IMG/VR virus record: IMGVR_UViG_3300028394_000057 | Location: 27,336 to 91,335 of that record | Source of the DNA: a virus | Length of the DNA: 64,000 nucleotides | Strand: one strand, 5' to 3' | Part shown: positions 1 to 9,681 of the stretch, piece after piece | Position numbering within the stretch: position 1 is the stretch's first letter | How the letters are laid out: each line of letters opens with the position of its first letter | Translations under genes and position numbers: made by a program | The notes under the pieces: model-generated | The model's input: the letters and a program-made list of their open reading frames with translations, nothing else | Told to the model about the DNA's origin: nothing | Database searches by the model: none

Positions 1-347
1 ACGCAGAAAACATGCTTAGATTTGGTAATCAATATTACGCTATGGGTGGTATGGTTTATGCAAACAAGGGGCTTAAGGTTGCAGCAAGTAAGTATGCTCT
101 TGGAACTGATACTATTCCTGCTATGCTTACCCCAGGAGAATTTGTAATTAAAAAATCAGCAGTGGATTCAATTGGATTAAATAAACTTAATTCTATAAAC
201 TCTGGAACATTGTCATCTAATTCAGTGTATAATTATAGTATCAATGTTAATGTTAAATCAGATGCAAATGTAAACCAAATTGCAGATACTGTTATTAGAC
301 AAATTAAACAAATTGATTCACAAAGATTAAGGAGTGTCAGTATATAA
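1..347 (+). CDS. Tail tape measure protein, C-terminal end (partial)
   Basis: The frame is open from the left edge of the window, so only about the last 114 codons of a larger gene are present; the in-frame ATG at 12 is probably internal. The visible protein has a glycine-rich patch (YAMGGMVYANKG) followed by TPGEFVIKKSAV, a motif typical of the C-terminal end of siphovirus tape measure proteins, which set tail length and occupy the tail lumen. The stop codon overlaps the next start (TAATG), and the next gene looks like a distal tail protein, the usual neighbour. The identification rests on the motif and the gene order. Confidence 0.75.
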   Translation, partial: AENMLRFGNQYYAMGGMVYANKGLKVAASKYALGTDTIPAMLTPGEFVIKKSAVDSIGLNKLNSINSGTLSSNSVYNYSINVNVKSDANVNQIADTVIRQIKQIDSQRLRSVSI

Positions 348-973
348 TGGCTACTAGTACATATATGCAAGGTCGTAAAGAATATGCTAGACCTCAAGGA
401 ATTTTATTTTCTAAAAATTCTGGAACTTTGGCAGCAAATGGAACTTATGTTCCAAATGGAAATGAATTTGGTGAATCTGGAACATTGGATGCTAATGCAG
501 ATTTTTTAATATTGTCAGATGATAATAGAGGACCAATAGATTTTAAAACCACTAGGATTGAAAATCGTAAAAGAATGATTAATGGTCGTATGCGTTCATA
601 TCATGTTGCAGACAAGTTAACTATTAATCTTTCTTGGAATATGCTTCCATCACGTTCTTATTTTGGAAATCCAAATTTTAACGCAACTACTGGAGTGTCA
701 GATAAAACAGAGTCATGTACAAGTGATGGCGGTGCTGGAGGAGTAGAAATTCTTAGATGGTATGAAAATAACCCAGGTCCATTTTGGATGTTTCTTTCGT
801 ATGATAAATACAGTAATTTTGATAATGATGGCAATGTAAATAGATATACTCACTTAGGAGAATACAGTCAAGTAGTTGAAGTTTATATATCTAGTTTTGA
901 TTATTCCGTTGAAAAACGTGGTGCACGAACAGATGATTTTTGGAATATATCTATATCGTTGGAAGAGGTTTAA
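347..973 (+). CDS. Distal tail / minor tail protein
   Basis: This 208-residue protein follows the tape measure gene with an overlapping TAATG junction, the normal position of the siphovirus distal tail protein that joins tail tube and tip. It is rich in beta-forming residues, has no cysteine pair apart from one isolated cysteine, and no signal peptide. Its C-terminal half (around residues 150-208, with SFDYSVEKRGARTDDFWNIS) resembles minor tail proteins of actinobacteriophages. The role is inferred from size, composition and position; no catalytic motif is visible. Confidence 0.6.
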   Translation: MATSTYMQGRKEYARPQGILFSKNSGTLAANGTYVPNGNEFGESGTLDANADFLILSDDNRGPIDFKTTRIENRKRMINGRMRSYHVADKLTINLSWNMLPSRSYFGNPNFNATTGVSDKTESCTSDGGAGGVEILRWYENNPGPFWMFLSYDKYSNFDNDGNVNRYTHLGEYSQVVEVYISSFDYSVEKRGARTDDFWNISISLEEV

Positions 974-976
974 AAA

Positions 977-3900
977 ATGCTTAAAACATATTCAAACGGC
1001 ACTGAAATTTTTGATTTAAAAAATCATTTGCTAGATTCGCAAACAATAAAAACTCAATCAATTGTTTTGGGTGAATGGAATTTAAACATAGCAGATAATA
1101 TAGAAGAGATAGGAAACTATAGATATAGACCTAGTAATTCTGCAAGTTCTTTTTATACGTTGCCATCTACATTTACAAAAGAAACATCATCAACTACATC
1201 TCCAAAATATTATGGTGCTACATTTGCAGATGTAGTTATAGATGGTGGGTATGATATTGATAGTAATCCAATAAGCATTTTAACTGAAAATGAAAAAATA
1301 AAATTTTATTATTCTTTAGAAGATTGTTTTAATAGGTTTCGACCACGTTCTGGAATTAATAAAGCGGTATTTCGTAAAGGATATTATTCACATTTTACTG
1401 ACCTAAATATGGCAAAAAGACCAAGATATTATGTAGCAGATAAAACAAATATTTTTAAATATTGGACATCCTATAGGACAAACGATAATCTTATACTTGG
1501 TATATCAAAAGATGCAGCACCATCATCTGGTGGATATTATATAGATGATGCTGTTCCTTTTGTTAAATATAAAAACAATATATATGCAAATAGGATTATT
1601 GTAAAAATGCAAACTCATGTAGGTAGTGCTGCAGACAAAACTTTATCTAATGACCCTTTTACTGGCGATGCAAATAAAAAAGTTCCTAAAATTTGGAGTA
1701 TAGAAGTTTTAAGAAAAAATAATTCTGGAGGAACCAATTGGACTACAGAAAAAGTTTTGACTAGTTATACAATTAATAATGATGGATATGTAGAATTAGC
1801 GTATGGACCACAAATACCATCAGAATATCAAGATATTTTTACTTATGTTGCAACTATAGCAAATTCTTCTGCTTTGCCAACAAGTTCAACAAATGGGTAT
1901 GCCTATCTTGTAGAATCAGACAATACATATCGTATATGGCTAAGTTCTACTTCATCTTGGGTAACATTTTCTGCAAGTTCTAGTTGGCAAACAATAGAAT
2001 CTTTTTCAAATAGAACAATTCCATATGCAACAGATTTAGTTGGAGATGAAACAAGTCTTACTACTTTTAATTTGGGAGATAACTATACCAGATATAGAGA
2101 ATTTGATGCTATTCAGGGCATTAGGGTAGCAGTAAAAACAATGAAAAATATCAACACTTCTTTTGATTTAATTGAAATTTCTCCAAGACTTGTAGTTGAC
2201 CTATCAGATAAAACATTAAATTTTTCAATTGAAAAAAAAGCATCCGACTTATCTGTAAGTGGATTACCATTAGGAGACATCCTTGCTTCTACTGGCAAAT
2301 TATCATTATTTGATTACGACCAGGCATTTGATAAAGACAATGCAAACAGTATATTGAAAGATATAACGTTTAAAAATTTGCAATTTAAATTTTATCAAAA
2401 AATTATTGATGTTAATGGTTTAGATTATTTGGTTCCAATTAAAACAATGTATTCAGATGGATTTCCAGATTTAAGTTATTCTGATAGAACATTAGATATT
2501 ACATTAAGAGATTTGTTTTTTTATTTTGAATCAGTAACTGCACCTACCGTTTTTGTTAAAAATAAAACATTAAGTTATATAATTTGTTTATTACTAGATT
2601 CTATTGGTTATTCTAATTATATATTTAAAAGAACTTTAAATGAAAAAGAAAAAATTATTCCAGATTTTTTTATTGCACCAGATAAAACAGTAGCACAAAT
2701 TTTACAAGATTTAGCAAAATCAACACAAGCATCAATGTTTTTTGATGAAGAAAATAATTTTGTTGTTATGAGTAAAAATTATATGATGCCAACATACACA
2801 TCAGATATTGAAAATGGCAGAGTAACAGACATAACTCTTTCTGCTTCTACAGACCAAGGACAAAATGACAGTCCTCTAGAATCTGAAACTTCTATACGCT
2901 CTAATGCCTCAATTGCAAATATTTTAGATATTAAAATAGAAAATCACGATGTTTATAATGATGGAAAAATTATTTATAATTCAAAGTATATTCAAAAAAA
3001 TGTTTCTAATCTAGAGCAGGTATCGGCATTAGATTCAGATAAAACATACACATATCAACCAGTTTTACTTTGGGAATTGTCAACAAAAAGTGACACAAGT
3101 AATGTAGAAAAAAATACAAATGATGGATTTGCTTTGTCTGCTGTAACGTTAAAAAAGGCTATTGTTGAAGCATCACCAAGTATTTCTACAACTACTGGAA
3201 AAATTGTAAACAATACAATAGATATTGGAGAAAGCGTCTATTGGTTAAGTAATTATTCTGGATATTTGTTTGCTAATGGTGAAATTATTAAATATGATGC
3301 AAAAGAATATTCCGTAGTAGGTGTTGATGGACTAAGCAACGTTTGGATTTCTAGTGCAAGCGATAAAGATTATTATTTTTCAAAAGTTCCATATAATGGA
3401 AAAATGTATCCTACTGGACTTATAAAAATTTATACAGAAGTTTCTTATACAGCAGATGGAGCATTGGCTACTGTTGTAAAACATGGTAGAGGACAATTTG
3501 GAACAAAAATTATTGGTCATTCTGCAGGGATACCCCAAGACTCTCCTTGGTTTACAAATACTAGCGGAGCATCAAACGATTTTGAATATTTAAGTGGCGT
3601 TAAAACATTTCCTCCAATGACTACTGAAACTACTCCTGTAGAAATTCCAACAATTTTTGGTTCCCCTGCTGCACCTGCTGGAAAAACTGTTCCATATACT
3701 TTAGCAGGTAGTAATATATATTACGAAAATGATTCAAATTTTAATACAAAAAATGGAATTATAAGAAATTTCTTATCATCAACATATCCGTCAATAAACA
3801 AATACAACAAAAGCACAGATTTACCGTTGGGAGCAGTTCAAGCATCTGCTCTTACAATTTTTGGTAATAAGAATAATGTAAGAACTTTGCCAATTAATTT

Positions 3901-5602
3901 TTTGTCATATTCTTATAAAGATTTAGGAAAATGTAATGATACATTTGGAACAAGAATGAGAATAATGGGGCAATTGACATCAAATAAAAGTACAATTCAG
4001 AATGCAACTGGCTCTATGTCATTTTTTAAAGGAAATAGTGAAACCACCTCTGCTCTTAATGTTTATGGTGGTTCTGGCGGTATTGCAATTTGGTTAAATC
4101 CTACAGCAAATTCTGGATATTATTTTGAGATAGCAGCATTGTCAACATACGAATCTTTAAATGATTCAAATATGTGGTTTTATAAATTAAAAAGAAAAAC
4201 TGGAAATGGACTTAAAACTAATTCAGTGAGTGGCTCATTAACTCAAGTAAATGCAGACTTTACCGATGATAGAACTCAAAATATATTGAAAGCAACAAGT
4301 GTTGGTATTATAAATACTAATACTCAATTTAGTGCAACTCTTGCTGTTGGCGATAGAGTTAAAATATCTGGACAAACAAAAACAGAAAAGAATGGATTTT
4401 ATTTAGTAACTAAATTAGGAACCTCAACTACTAAATGGGAAATGGAACGAGACGAACTTGCAATACCAGAAGTATTGTGGAAAGGAAAAACTAGAATAGT
4501 CGTAGATGCTACTGGTACTGTTGGTTTGTCAAAAACTAATCCAAAAGATGAACTTCCAATATATGATTTAAAAGTAAAATGGGAAACCATTGATAATGGG
4601 GCAATAAGATTTTCTTTATATTTAAATGATATTTTGGTTGGGGTATGCGTAGACACTGTTCCAGAAGAAAAAGGAACTCATGTTGGTCTTTTTGTAAGAG
4701 GTACTTCAAAATGTATGTTTGAACATGTTTATGCACTTACTTCTGATTATCGACAAAAATCTCCAACTGCAACTTATTCTAAAATATTTGGAATAGAAAA
4801 CATAAAAATATCAAATACTTTTAATGCTTATAGGCTTAATGAAACAATTATTACAGATTATTTATCTAGTCAAACTACGACAGGTTTTGAAAATGATTTG
4901 TATTTTGAAGAATTTGGAACAATTTTGCGTGAGTGTGCTTATTTTAATATTCGTTATGATAAAGCATATCCTGCTTTACTTGCAAAGATTGCCAATAATC
5001 AAAATCCATTATTAGGTTATTATGTATCTAATTTTAAATCAAGTCCATATGGTGCAGAATTTATGGTATTTAATACTACAGATTCTGTGTTACCAATGGA
5101 TTCGTCAAGTGGAAATTATTTAAGAATTACTGGAGTTACCTTTACAGCAGAATCAAACAACGAATTAACAGTTGATGATTATTTTAATAAAGCAACTGAT
5201 TATTCACACACTCAGTTTACAAGTTTACCAACCAATGCAACAAATTCAAAAAATGATTTAATTTTAATAAAAAATAGCAGACTTACTTATGGTAAAAAAG
5301 ATTTTTCATTGGAAGCACCTTATATTCAGGATAGGGATACTGCATACGAAATGATGGATTGGATGATTCAAAAAATTAAAAAACCAAAAATTGCAATAGG
5401 TGTAGAAGTTTTTGGATTACCAATTGTTCAACTTGGAGACATTATTAAAATAGATTATTATATATCAAAAATAAAAGATGGAATCACTATAACGGACAAT
5501 GTTCAAATTCCAACAAATTCAAGATTTGTTGTTTATGCTATTACTCATTCAGTAGATGCAAATGGTCCGTCACAAACATTATATTTAAGCGAGGTATCAT
5601 AA
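977..5602 (+). CDS. Large tail tip / baseplate hub protein with LamG-like region
   Basis: This 1541-residue protein is the largest structural gene visible. Residues about 550-600 (KTVAQILQDLAKSTQASMFF) resemble the domain of tail hub proteins that precedes receptor-binding parts. Residues about 990-1255 form a beta-rich region resembling a laminin-G/concanavalin-like jelly roll, suggesting carbohydrate binding. The C-terminal part (about 1455-1541) again looks hub-like. It starts 3 bases after the distal tail gene and its stop overlaps the next ATG, so the tip genes are translationally coupled. A role in host recognition at the tail tip is inferred; domain limits are approximate. Confidence 0.65.
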   Translation: MLKTYSNGTEIFDLKNHLLDSQTIKTQSIVLGEWNLNIADNIEEIGNYRYRPSNSASSFYTLPSTFTKETSSTTSPKYYGATFADVVIDGGYDIDSNPISILTENEKIKFYYSLEDCFNRFRPRSGINKAVFRKGYYSHFTDLNMAKRPRYYVADKTNIFKYWTSYRTNDNLILGISKDAAPSSGGYYIDDAVPFVKYKNNIYANRIIVKMQTHVGSAADKTLSNDPFTGDANKKVPKIWSIEVLRKNNSGGTNWTTEKVLTSYTINNDGYVELAYGPQIPSEYQDIFTYVATIANSSALPTSSTNGYAYLVESDNTYRIWLSSTSSWVTFSASSSWQTIESFSNRTIPYATDLVGDETSLTTFNLGDNYTRYREFDAIQGIRVAVKTMKNINTSFDLIEISPRLVVDLSDKTLNFSIEKKASDLSVSGLPLGDILASTGKLSLFDYDQAFDKDNANSILKDITFKNLQFKFYQKIIDVNGLDYLVPIKTMYSDGFPDLSYSDRTLDITLRDLFFYFESVTAPTVFVKNKTLSYIICLLLDSIGYSNYIFKRTLNEKEKIIPDFFIAPDKTVAQILQDLAKSTQASMFFDEENNFVVMSKNYMMPTYTSDIENGRVTDITLSASTDQGQNDSPLESETSIRSNASIANILDIKIENHDVYNDGKIIYNSKYIQKNVSNLEQVSALDSDKTYTYQPVLLWELSTKSDTSNVEKNTNDGFALSAVTLKKAIVEASPSISTTTGKIVNNTIDIGESVYWLSNYSGYLFANGEIIKYDAKEYSVVGVDGLSNVWISSASDKDYYFSKVPYNGKMYPTGLIKIYTEVSYTADGALATVVKHGRGQFGTKIIGHSAGIPQDSPWFTNTSGASNDFEYLSGVKTFPPMTTETTPVEIPTIFGSPAAPAGKTVPYTLAGSNIYYENDSNFNTKNGIIRNFLSSTYPSINKYNKSTDLPLGAVQASALTIFGNKNNVRTLPINFLSYSYKDLGKCNDTFGTRMRIMGQLTSNKSTIQNATGSMSFFKGNSETTSALNVYGGSGGIAIWLNPTANSGYYFEIAALSTYESLNDSNMWFYKLKRKTGNGLKTNSVSGSLTQVNADFTDDRTQNILKATSVGIINTNTQFSATLAVGDRVKISGQTKTEKNGFYLVTKLGTSTTKWEMERDELAIPEVLWKGKTRIVVDATGTVGLSKTNPKDELPIYDLKVKWETIDNGAIRFSLYLNDILVGVCVDTVPEEKGTHVGLFVRGTSKCMFEHVYALTSDYRQKSPTATYSKIFGIENIKISNTFNAYRLNETIITDYLSSQTTTGFENDLYFEEFGTILRECAYFNIRYDKAYPALLAKIANNQNPLLGYYVSNFKSSPYGAEFMVFNTTDSVLPMDSSSGNYLRITGVTFTAESNNELTVDDYFNKATDYSHTQFTSLPTNATNSKNDLILIKNSRLTYGKKDFSLEAPYIQDRDTAYEMMDWMIQKIKKPKIAIGVEVFGLPIVQLGDIIKIDYYISKIKDGITITDNVQIPTNSRFVVYAITHSVDANGPSQTLYLSEVS

Positions 5603-6168
5603 TGTTAAATGGAGCAAAACCAGTAACATCAAATAATATTTCAACTATTACTGCAACAGCGGCTAAAGCAACCACTACAAAACCAGCAGTTAAAATTGCA
5701 ACATCTAATTTATTTATAGATACATTAAATGTTCCAGACTATAAATCGATAGAAGATTTAATATTTGAAACATTAAACTCTGGAGAAATACTTGATTATG
5801 GTAATACACAGGCTACAGTTGTTGGTAGTGTTGGAACAGGAATAAATGGTTTTCAAGATGATAATTTAAATTTGATAGATACACGTTTATATCCAGACTC
5901 AAACATAGATGAAGAAATTCCTTATGACGGCAATGGACCAAACACTACAGATGGTTCTACAGGTGGTTCTACAGGTGGCATCGTTCCAATTGATTCAAAT
6001 ATAAACTATTACTATCCAATAGTTGGGAATGGAATAGGTGGAGAGTATGTTTATTTTAATACTAATAATAACTTAGTAATTGATTTAATAAATGTAAGGG
6101 AGGGGCAGTATGTAGAGATTGAGTTTTGGAAATACGAAACAGAACTTAATGATACAATATATTCATAA
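5602..6168 (+). CDS. Small tail tip protein, unknown
   Basis: This 188-residue protein overlaps both neighbours by a single base (TAATG junctions), so it belongs to the tail tip operon. The first 35 residues are alanine- and threonine-rich and look disordered; a GSTGGSTGG linker near residue 115-125 separates two parts; the C-terminal segment is beta-rich. No family is recognised. Position suggests a linker or accessory tail-tip protein. Confidence 0.55.
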   Translation: MLNGAKPVTSNNISTITATAAKATTTKPAVKIATSNLFIDTLNVPDYKSIEDLIFETLNSGEILDYGNTQATVVGSVGTGINGFQDDNLNLIDTRLYPDSNIDEEIPYDGNGPNTTDGSTGGSTGGIVPIDSNINYYYPIVGNGIGGEYVYFNTNNNLVIDLINVREGQYVEIEFWKYETELNDTIYS

Positions 6169-7547
6169 TGATTACTTCAAAAGGACAAGAACTTATAACA
6201 AAAAAACTAGCATCTAACACACCATATGCAACACATATTGCATTAGGTTGCGGTGCAAGACCAAGAAACAAATTTAGCGTAAGCATATCATCAACAGAAT
6301 CATCTACTGCTAATGCAACATCTGGGTATGCAAAAATAATTACATCTACAAACCACGATTTTCAGGTGGGGGATTATGTAAAAATATATAATACAGGTGG
6401 TAGTAATATTGCTAGTGCATATCTTGGAACTTGGTTAATAACAAGCATAACCTCGAACAGTTTTAAATTTGCTATTGGTAATAATACAGTAAGAGCATTG
6501 GCATCTCCAAGTCCATCTCCAAAAGTAATTTTAGATTTTTCAAATAAAACATCTTTAGATTTAGAAATGTTTAGAATTCCAATTACAACTTCAACTAGTT
6601 TTAGCGAAGATGGCATTAATAAAATTTTGTTTTCAGCAGATTTGCCAACAACCGAAAGGTATGAAATTAGTGAAATTGGAATATTTTCACAGGTATCAGA
6701 CTCAACATCACAAGTTAATAATAAAGTTTTGTATAGTTTTTTAAATACAGAAAGTTGGAAATATCATTCTTCAACAGCAATAGAAGGAATTTTATTTAAA
6801 ACTACTTTAATAAATACAGCATTGACTACAAATGATATAGTAATAACAGATAAAGCATTTCAAGCAAATGCAAATAATCTTTTATTTAATAATTCTATAA
6901 GAACTTTAAGGCAAGAACGACCAAGATTTTATAATAATTCTTATTTTTTATATGGGGACACCTCTAATTTAGTAGTTAATGGTTCGGGAACTAGCATGAG
7001 ATTAACTCCAACTTCAACAACAAATCATATAGAAATAATTGATAATTCTCTTTCCCAATTAGATAAAGCATCATCAAATGATGAAATAAAGTTTGCACTA
7101 TCAATAGTTAATAAAACACAAAGTGCCGCTGACCCAGATGAAATTAGAGTTTTGCTAGAATTTGCAACTATAGACGGTACTGGAAGTGCTACATCTGAAT
7201 ATAAATATAAAAGATTTCATGCAAAATTAACAAGCACTGAACAAGATTTTTCCAAAAACAGGTACATTGTTTTTACTAAAAAATTAAGTGAAATAGATAG
7301 TTCTGAAAGTTTTTCATGGGAACAAATAAAATTTGTAAAAATATATTCATCAATTATTAAAAGTAGTGCAATAAGCGGAGATTACCTTGCAGCATTTGAT
7401 GCAATAACTTTTAATTTAACAACAAGTACAAATCCACTCTATGGTTTAAGTGCATATACTATAGTAAAAACTAGCGATAATTCAACTATTCCTAAAGAAG
7501 AAAATTCTCAACAATCAGTAGAATTTAAGTTTGGAATTGGAACTTAA
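6168..7547 (+). CDS. Minor tail / fibre protein
   Basis: This 459-residue protein begins MITSKGQELITKKLAS, an N-terminus typical of phage fibre or tail-collar-like proteins where a short helix docks onto the tail and the rest is a beta-rich shaft. Residues about 60-110 contain HDFQVGDYVKIYN, a small beta-barrel-like segment. The C-terminal half has another beta-sandwich-like stretch. No enzymatic motif is seen. It sits between tip proteins in the same tightly packed operon, which supports a structural role. Confidence 0.6.
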   Translation: MITSKGQELITKKLASNTPYATHIALGCGARPRNKFSVSISSTESSTANATSGYAKIITSTNHDFQVGDYVKIYNTGGSNIASAYLGTWLITSITSNSFKFAIGNNTVRALASPSPSPKVILDFSNKTSLDLEMFRIPITTSTSFSEDGINKILFSADLPTTERYEISEIGIFSQVSDSTSQVNNKVLYSFLNTESWKYHSSTAIEGILFKTTLINTALTTNDIVITDKAFQANANNLLFNNSIRTLRQERPRFYNNSYFLYGDTSNLVVNGSGTSMRLTPTSTTNHIEIIDNSLSQLDKASSNDEIKFALSIVNKTQSAADPDEIRVLLEFATIDGTGSATSEYKYKRFHAKLTSTEQDFSKNRYIVFTKKLSEIDSSESFSWEQIKFVKIYSSIIKSSAISGDYLAAFDAITFNLTTSTNPLYGLSAYTIVKTSDNSTIPKEENSQQSVEFKFGIGT

Positions 7548-7548
7548 A

Positions 7549-8127
7549 ATGGTAGATGTTGGAATAAAAAAAATACAAATTACTGAATCAAGTCTGCCAG
7601 CAATTAGGGATACTGAAGAATATCTTTTAAGGTATAGGGTTAAAACTAACACAAATTCTTCTACTTGGTCTAAAGTTTACGTTGTTGGAAAATCTAACTC
7701 TATAGCGTCTTTAGTTGCCATAGAACCAATAAACCCTAGTATTTCACAAATAGATAACAACAACAAACTACAAGTATCTTGGACTATGCCAAATTCAATA
7801 AATTTAAATTATTTCGATGTTTATGTAAAATGGTACTACACAACAGAAATTCCAAACAATAATACTCAAAATGCCACTGAATGGGTTAGGTATGATAAAG
7901 TAGTTTATTTATCAACAATTAATATAGATATACCCTCTACTGCAAAATGGTTTCAAATTGCGGTAACTGCAGAAACATTTCCTAAATTTGTTAATCAAAC
8001 AATACTTAGCGATAAAACAACATTTTTATTTCAAACAGAGTCGGGTGCTAATTTAAGAAGAAGGACCCAAACTATTGATGGTGGGGGAACTGTTGGTGGA
8101 ACCGCTGCTGGTGGAAATACTGGTTAA
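7549..8127 (+). CDS. Tail protein with fibronectin type III-like domain
   Basis: The start at ATG 7549, directly after the previous stop, was preferred over the in-frame TTG at 7531 because it has a GGAATTGGA purine run upstream and gives the usual tight junction. The 192-residue product has a segment at about residues 60-165 (KLQVSWTMPN, YFDVYVKWYY, WFQIAVTAET) with the tryptophan and tyrosine spacing of a fibronectin type III fold, often found on phage tails and thought to help weak surface adhesion. The C-terminal 20 residues are glycine-rich. Confidence 0.55.
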   Translation: MVDVGIKKIQITESSLPAIRDTEEYLLRYRVKTNTNSSTWSKVYVVGKSNSIASLVAIEPINPSISQIDNNNKLQVSWTMPNSINLNYFDVYVKWYYTTEIPNNNTQNATEWVRYDKVVYLSTINIDIPSTAKWFQIAVTAETFPKFVNQTILSDKTTFLFQTESGANLRRRTQTIDGGGTVGGTAAGGNTG

Positions 8128-8159
8128 TGGATTAATTTTTAAAAACACTTTAATATTTA

Positions 8160-8174
8160 TGTTATAATATAAAT
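8160..8174 (+). promoter_or_regulatory. Extended -10 promoter, leaderless
   Basis: TGTTATAATATAAAT contains the extended -10 motif TGN-TATAAT (TATAAT 8163-8168). Only 6 bases separate the -10 box from the ATG at 8175, placing the predicted transcription start on or next to the start codon. Confidence 0.7.
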
Positions 8175-8609
8175 ATGACAAACATACCTATTCCCTCAAC
8201 CAACCAGCCAATCGACTATGATTTTTTAAACACAATTGTCCAAACAATAAATTATCTTTCTGACGCTAATGCGATAGATAATGCAAATTCAATATCTGCA
8301 ATTTTTAATCAGACTGTTGCATCTAATAAAGTAAAAGTTCTTGCATTAACAAATAATGTTGTTTCTGAAACCAAGAGTCAGCCAAATGTTATGGCTACTG
8401 TGCAAATTAGTTTTGGTTCAACAACTTTTAAGGGCAATCCTTTTGTGGTTGCAACACCAAGGGCTGTTAATAGTGCTAATTTTGCTGGATGCAGTTATTT
8501 TATCTCAAACCTTTCATCATCTGGATGTACAATAAACATTAAATGGCTTGTAGAAAAATCCAGCATCAATATGTTTTTTGACGTTTTGGCTATTGGCGTT
8601 CCAGCATAA
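8175..8609 (+). CDS. Tail accessory protein, unknown beta-rich
   Basis: This 144-residue protein is preceded by its own extended -10 promoter, which ends 6 bases before the ATG, so the mRNA is predicted to be leaderless. Its N-terminus (IPIPSTNQPIDYDFLNTIVQTINYL) is a docking-like helix, and the C-terminal 70 residues alternate hydrophobic and polar positions as in a beta sandwich. It shares an N-terminal style (NTxIPSTxxTxN) with the S74 fibre at 61572. A small fibre or receptor-binding role is inferred. Confidence 0.5.
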   Translation: MTNIPIPSTNQPIDYDFLNTIVQTINYLSDANAIDNANSISAIFNQTVASNKVKVLALTNNVVSETKSQPNVMATVQISFGSTTFKGNPFVVATPRAVNSANFAGCSYFISNLSSSGCTINIKWLVEKSSINMFFDVLAIGVPA

Positions 8610-8612
8610 AGA

Positions 8613-9143
8613 ATGGCTGCTCAAACAATGGAGCAATACAATTCTGCTTCTGTAATTACAGGGAATAAAAAGGTTTGGTTTCTTAATGGAAGCCTTGTTC
8701 GTGTATATCATATGAACAACTCTAATGGAATAATGTCTGTTTATAATATCATACTTGACCAGATAGAAAGTTGTTTAATTAGTGATTTTAAAAAGAATAG
8801 ACAAAGAGCATATACCGTAGGAGAGGCTGCAAGCCTTGTTAACAGGCATAAAAAATATATGCCACAATTAATGCTAAAAGGTATTATTCCCTTCCCTATG
8901 GGGTCACAGAAGGGCGGAGAGAGGGGCTGGCAGGTCCGTTCTTACTATTCTGAATCACAGGTAAGAGAAATTCGTGATATACTTGCTTCCTACCATCACG
9001 GTAGACCAAGAAAAGATAAACTAATAACCAACGATGTAACACCTACAAAGCAAGAGTTGACAAGGCGTATGGGCGATGGTATACTGGTATATACAAAGAC
9101 AGAAGATGGCAGATTTGTGCCTATCTGGAATGAATCAATTTAG
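8613..9143 (+). CDS. Helix-turn-helix DNA-binding protein
   Basis: This 176-residue protein starts 3 bases after the tail accessory gene. Residues about 66-95 (AYTVGEAASLVNRHKKYMPQLM) read as a MerR/excisionase-style winged helix-turn-helix, and the C-terminal half is basic (GRPRKDKL near residue 130, like an AT hook). It stands at the boundary between tail genes and the replication operon, so a transcriptional regulator or initiator-type protein is plausible. Its target is unknown. Confidence 0.55.
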   Translation: MAAQTMEQYNSASVITGNKKVWFLNGSLVRVYHMNNSNGIMSVYNIILDQIESCLISDFKKNRQRAYTVGEAASLVNRHKKYMPQLMLKGIIPFPMGSQKGGERGWQVRSYYSESQVREIRDILASYHHGRPRKDKLITNDVTPTKQELTRRMGDGILVYTKTEDGRFVPIWNESI

Positions 9144-9163
9144 TTCTTGAAAGGACAAACGGT

Positions 9164-9373
9164 ATGAATAATGATGAGACTAAGGTTACAGTAGGGCTAG
9201 GCTATACGCTTAATCTAGGTAACTTTCAATCACTCCGCATTGACTTATCTGTATCAGATAACAAGCGTGAGGGAGAAAATATAACAGATGCATTTGAACG
9301 TGTGTATGCTTTTGTTGAAACAAAGTTGGCTGAAAAAGTCAAGGAATCTGTAGAAGAGACAGAAAATAAGTAA
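9164..9373 (+). CDS. Conserved small protein of the replication operon
   Basis: This 69-residue protein is preceded by a GAAAGGA Shine-Dalgarno motif. Its first half is beta-rich (VTVGLGYTLNLGNF) and the second half is a charged helix ending in a lysine/glutamate tail. The stop overlaps the next ATG. No function is recognised; its position just ahead of the helicase suggests a replication accessory protein. Confidence 0.55.
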   Translation: MNNDETKVTVGLGYTLNLGNFQSLRIDLSVSDNKREGENITDAFERVYAFVETKLAEKVKESVEETENK

Positions 9374-9681
9374 TGGCTGACCGCAAAGACCGCATGGCTT
9401 TGCTTAGTCGCTACAGTAAACTGCATACTGCAAAGTACCAAGAAAAGCCATCCCTAAATTTAAATGTAGAGCAGTGGGCAGCAGATGCCTTGATTGCTTC
9501 TTATGGTATTCCCGAATGCTATGACCTGCTAGAATATTACTTTGATGTATCAGAAAATCCATCATGGAAATACTTTGCAAATTATGCAGACAACATTGTT
9601 TACAAACGTAAACAAGTACAACAAGATTTAAAAGAACGCCAAGAGCGTAGACTGAAAGCGAAAGAGTGGCTAAATGAATAA
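9373..9681 (+). CDS. Small helical protein upstream of the helicase
   Basis: This 102-residue, mostly helical protein lies directly upstream of, and overlaps by 8 bases, the DnaB-like helicase gene. The C-terminal 25 residues are strongly basic (KRKQVQQDLKERQERRLKAK). Position and charge are compatible with a helicase loader or primosome adaptor, but no family signature is visible, so this is only a suggestion. Confidence 0.5.
   Translation: MADRKDRMALLSRYSKLHTAKYQEKPSLNLNVEQWAADALIASYGIPECYDLLEYYFDVSENPSWKYFANYADNIVYKRKQVQQDLKERQERRLKAKEWLNE

Noticed and set aside
8613-9143. Integrase/excisionase or lysogeny switch near the HTH gene
   Set aside because: No recombinase, attachment site or repressor pair is visible; the HTH gene alone does not support lysogeny.
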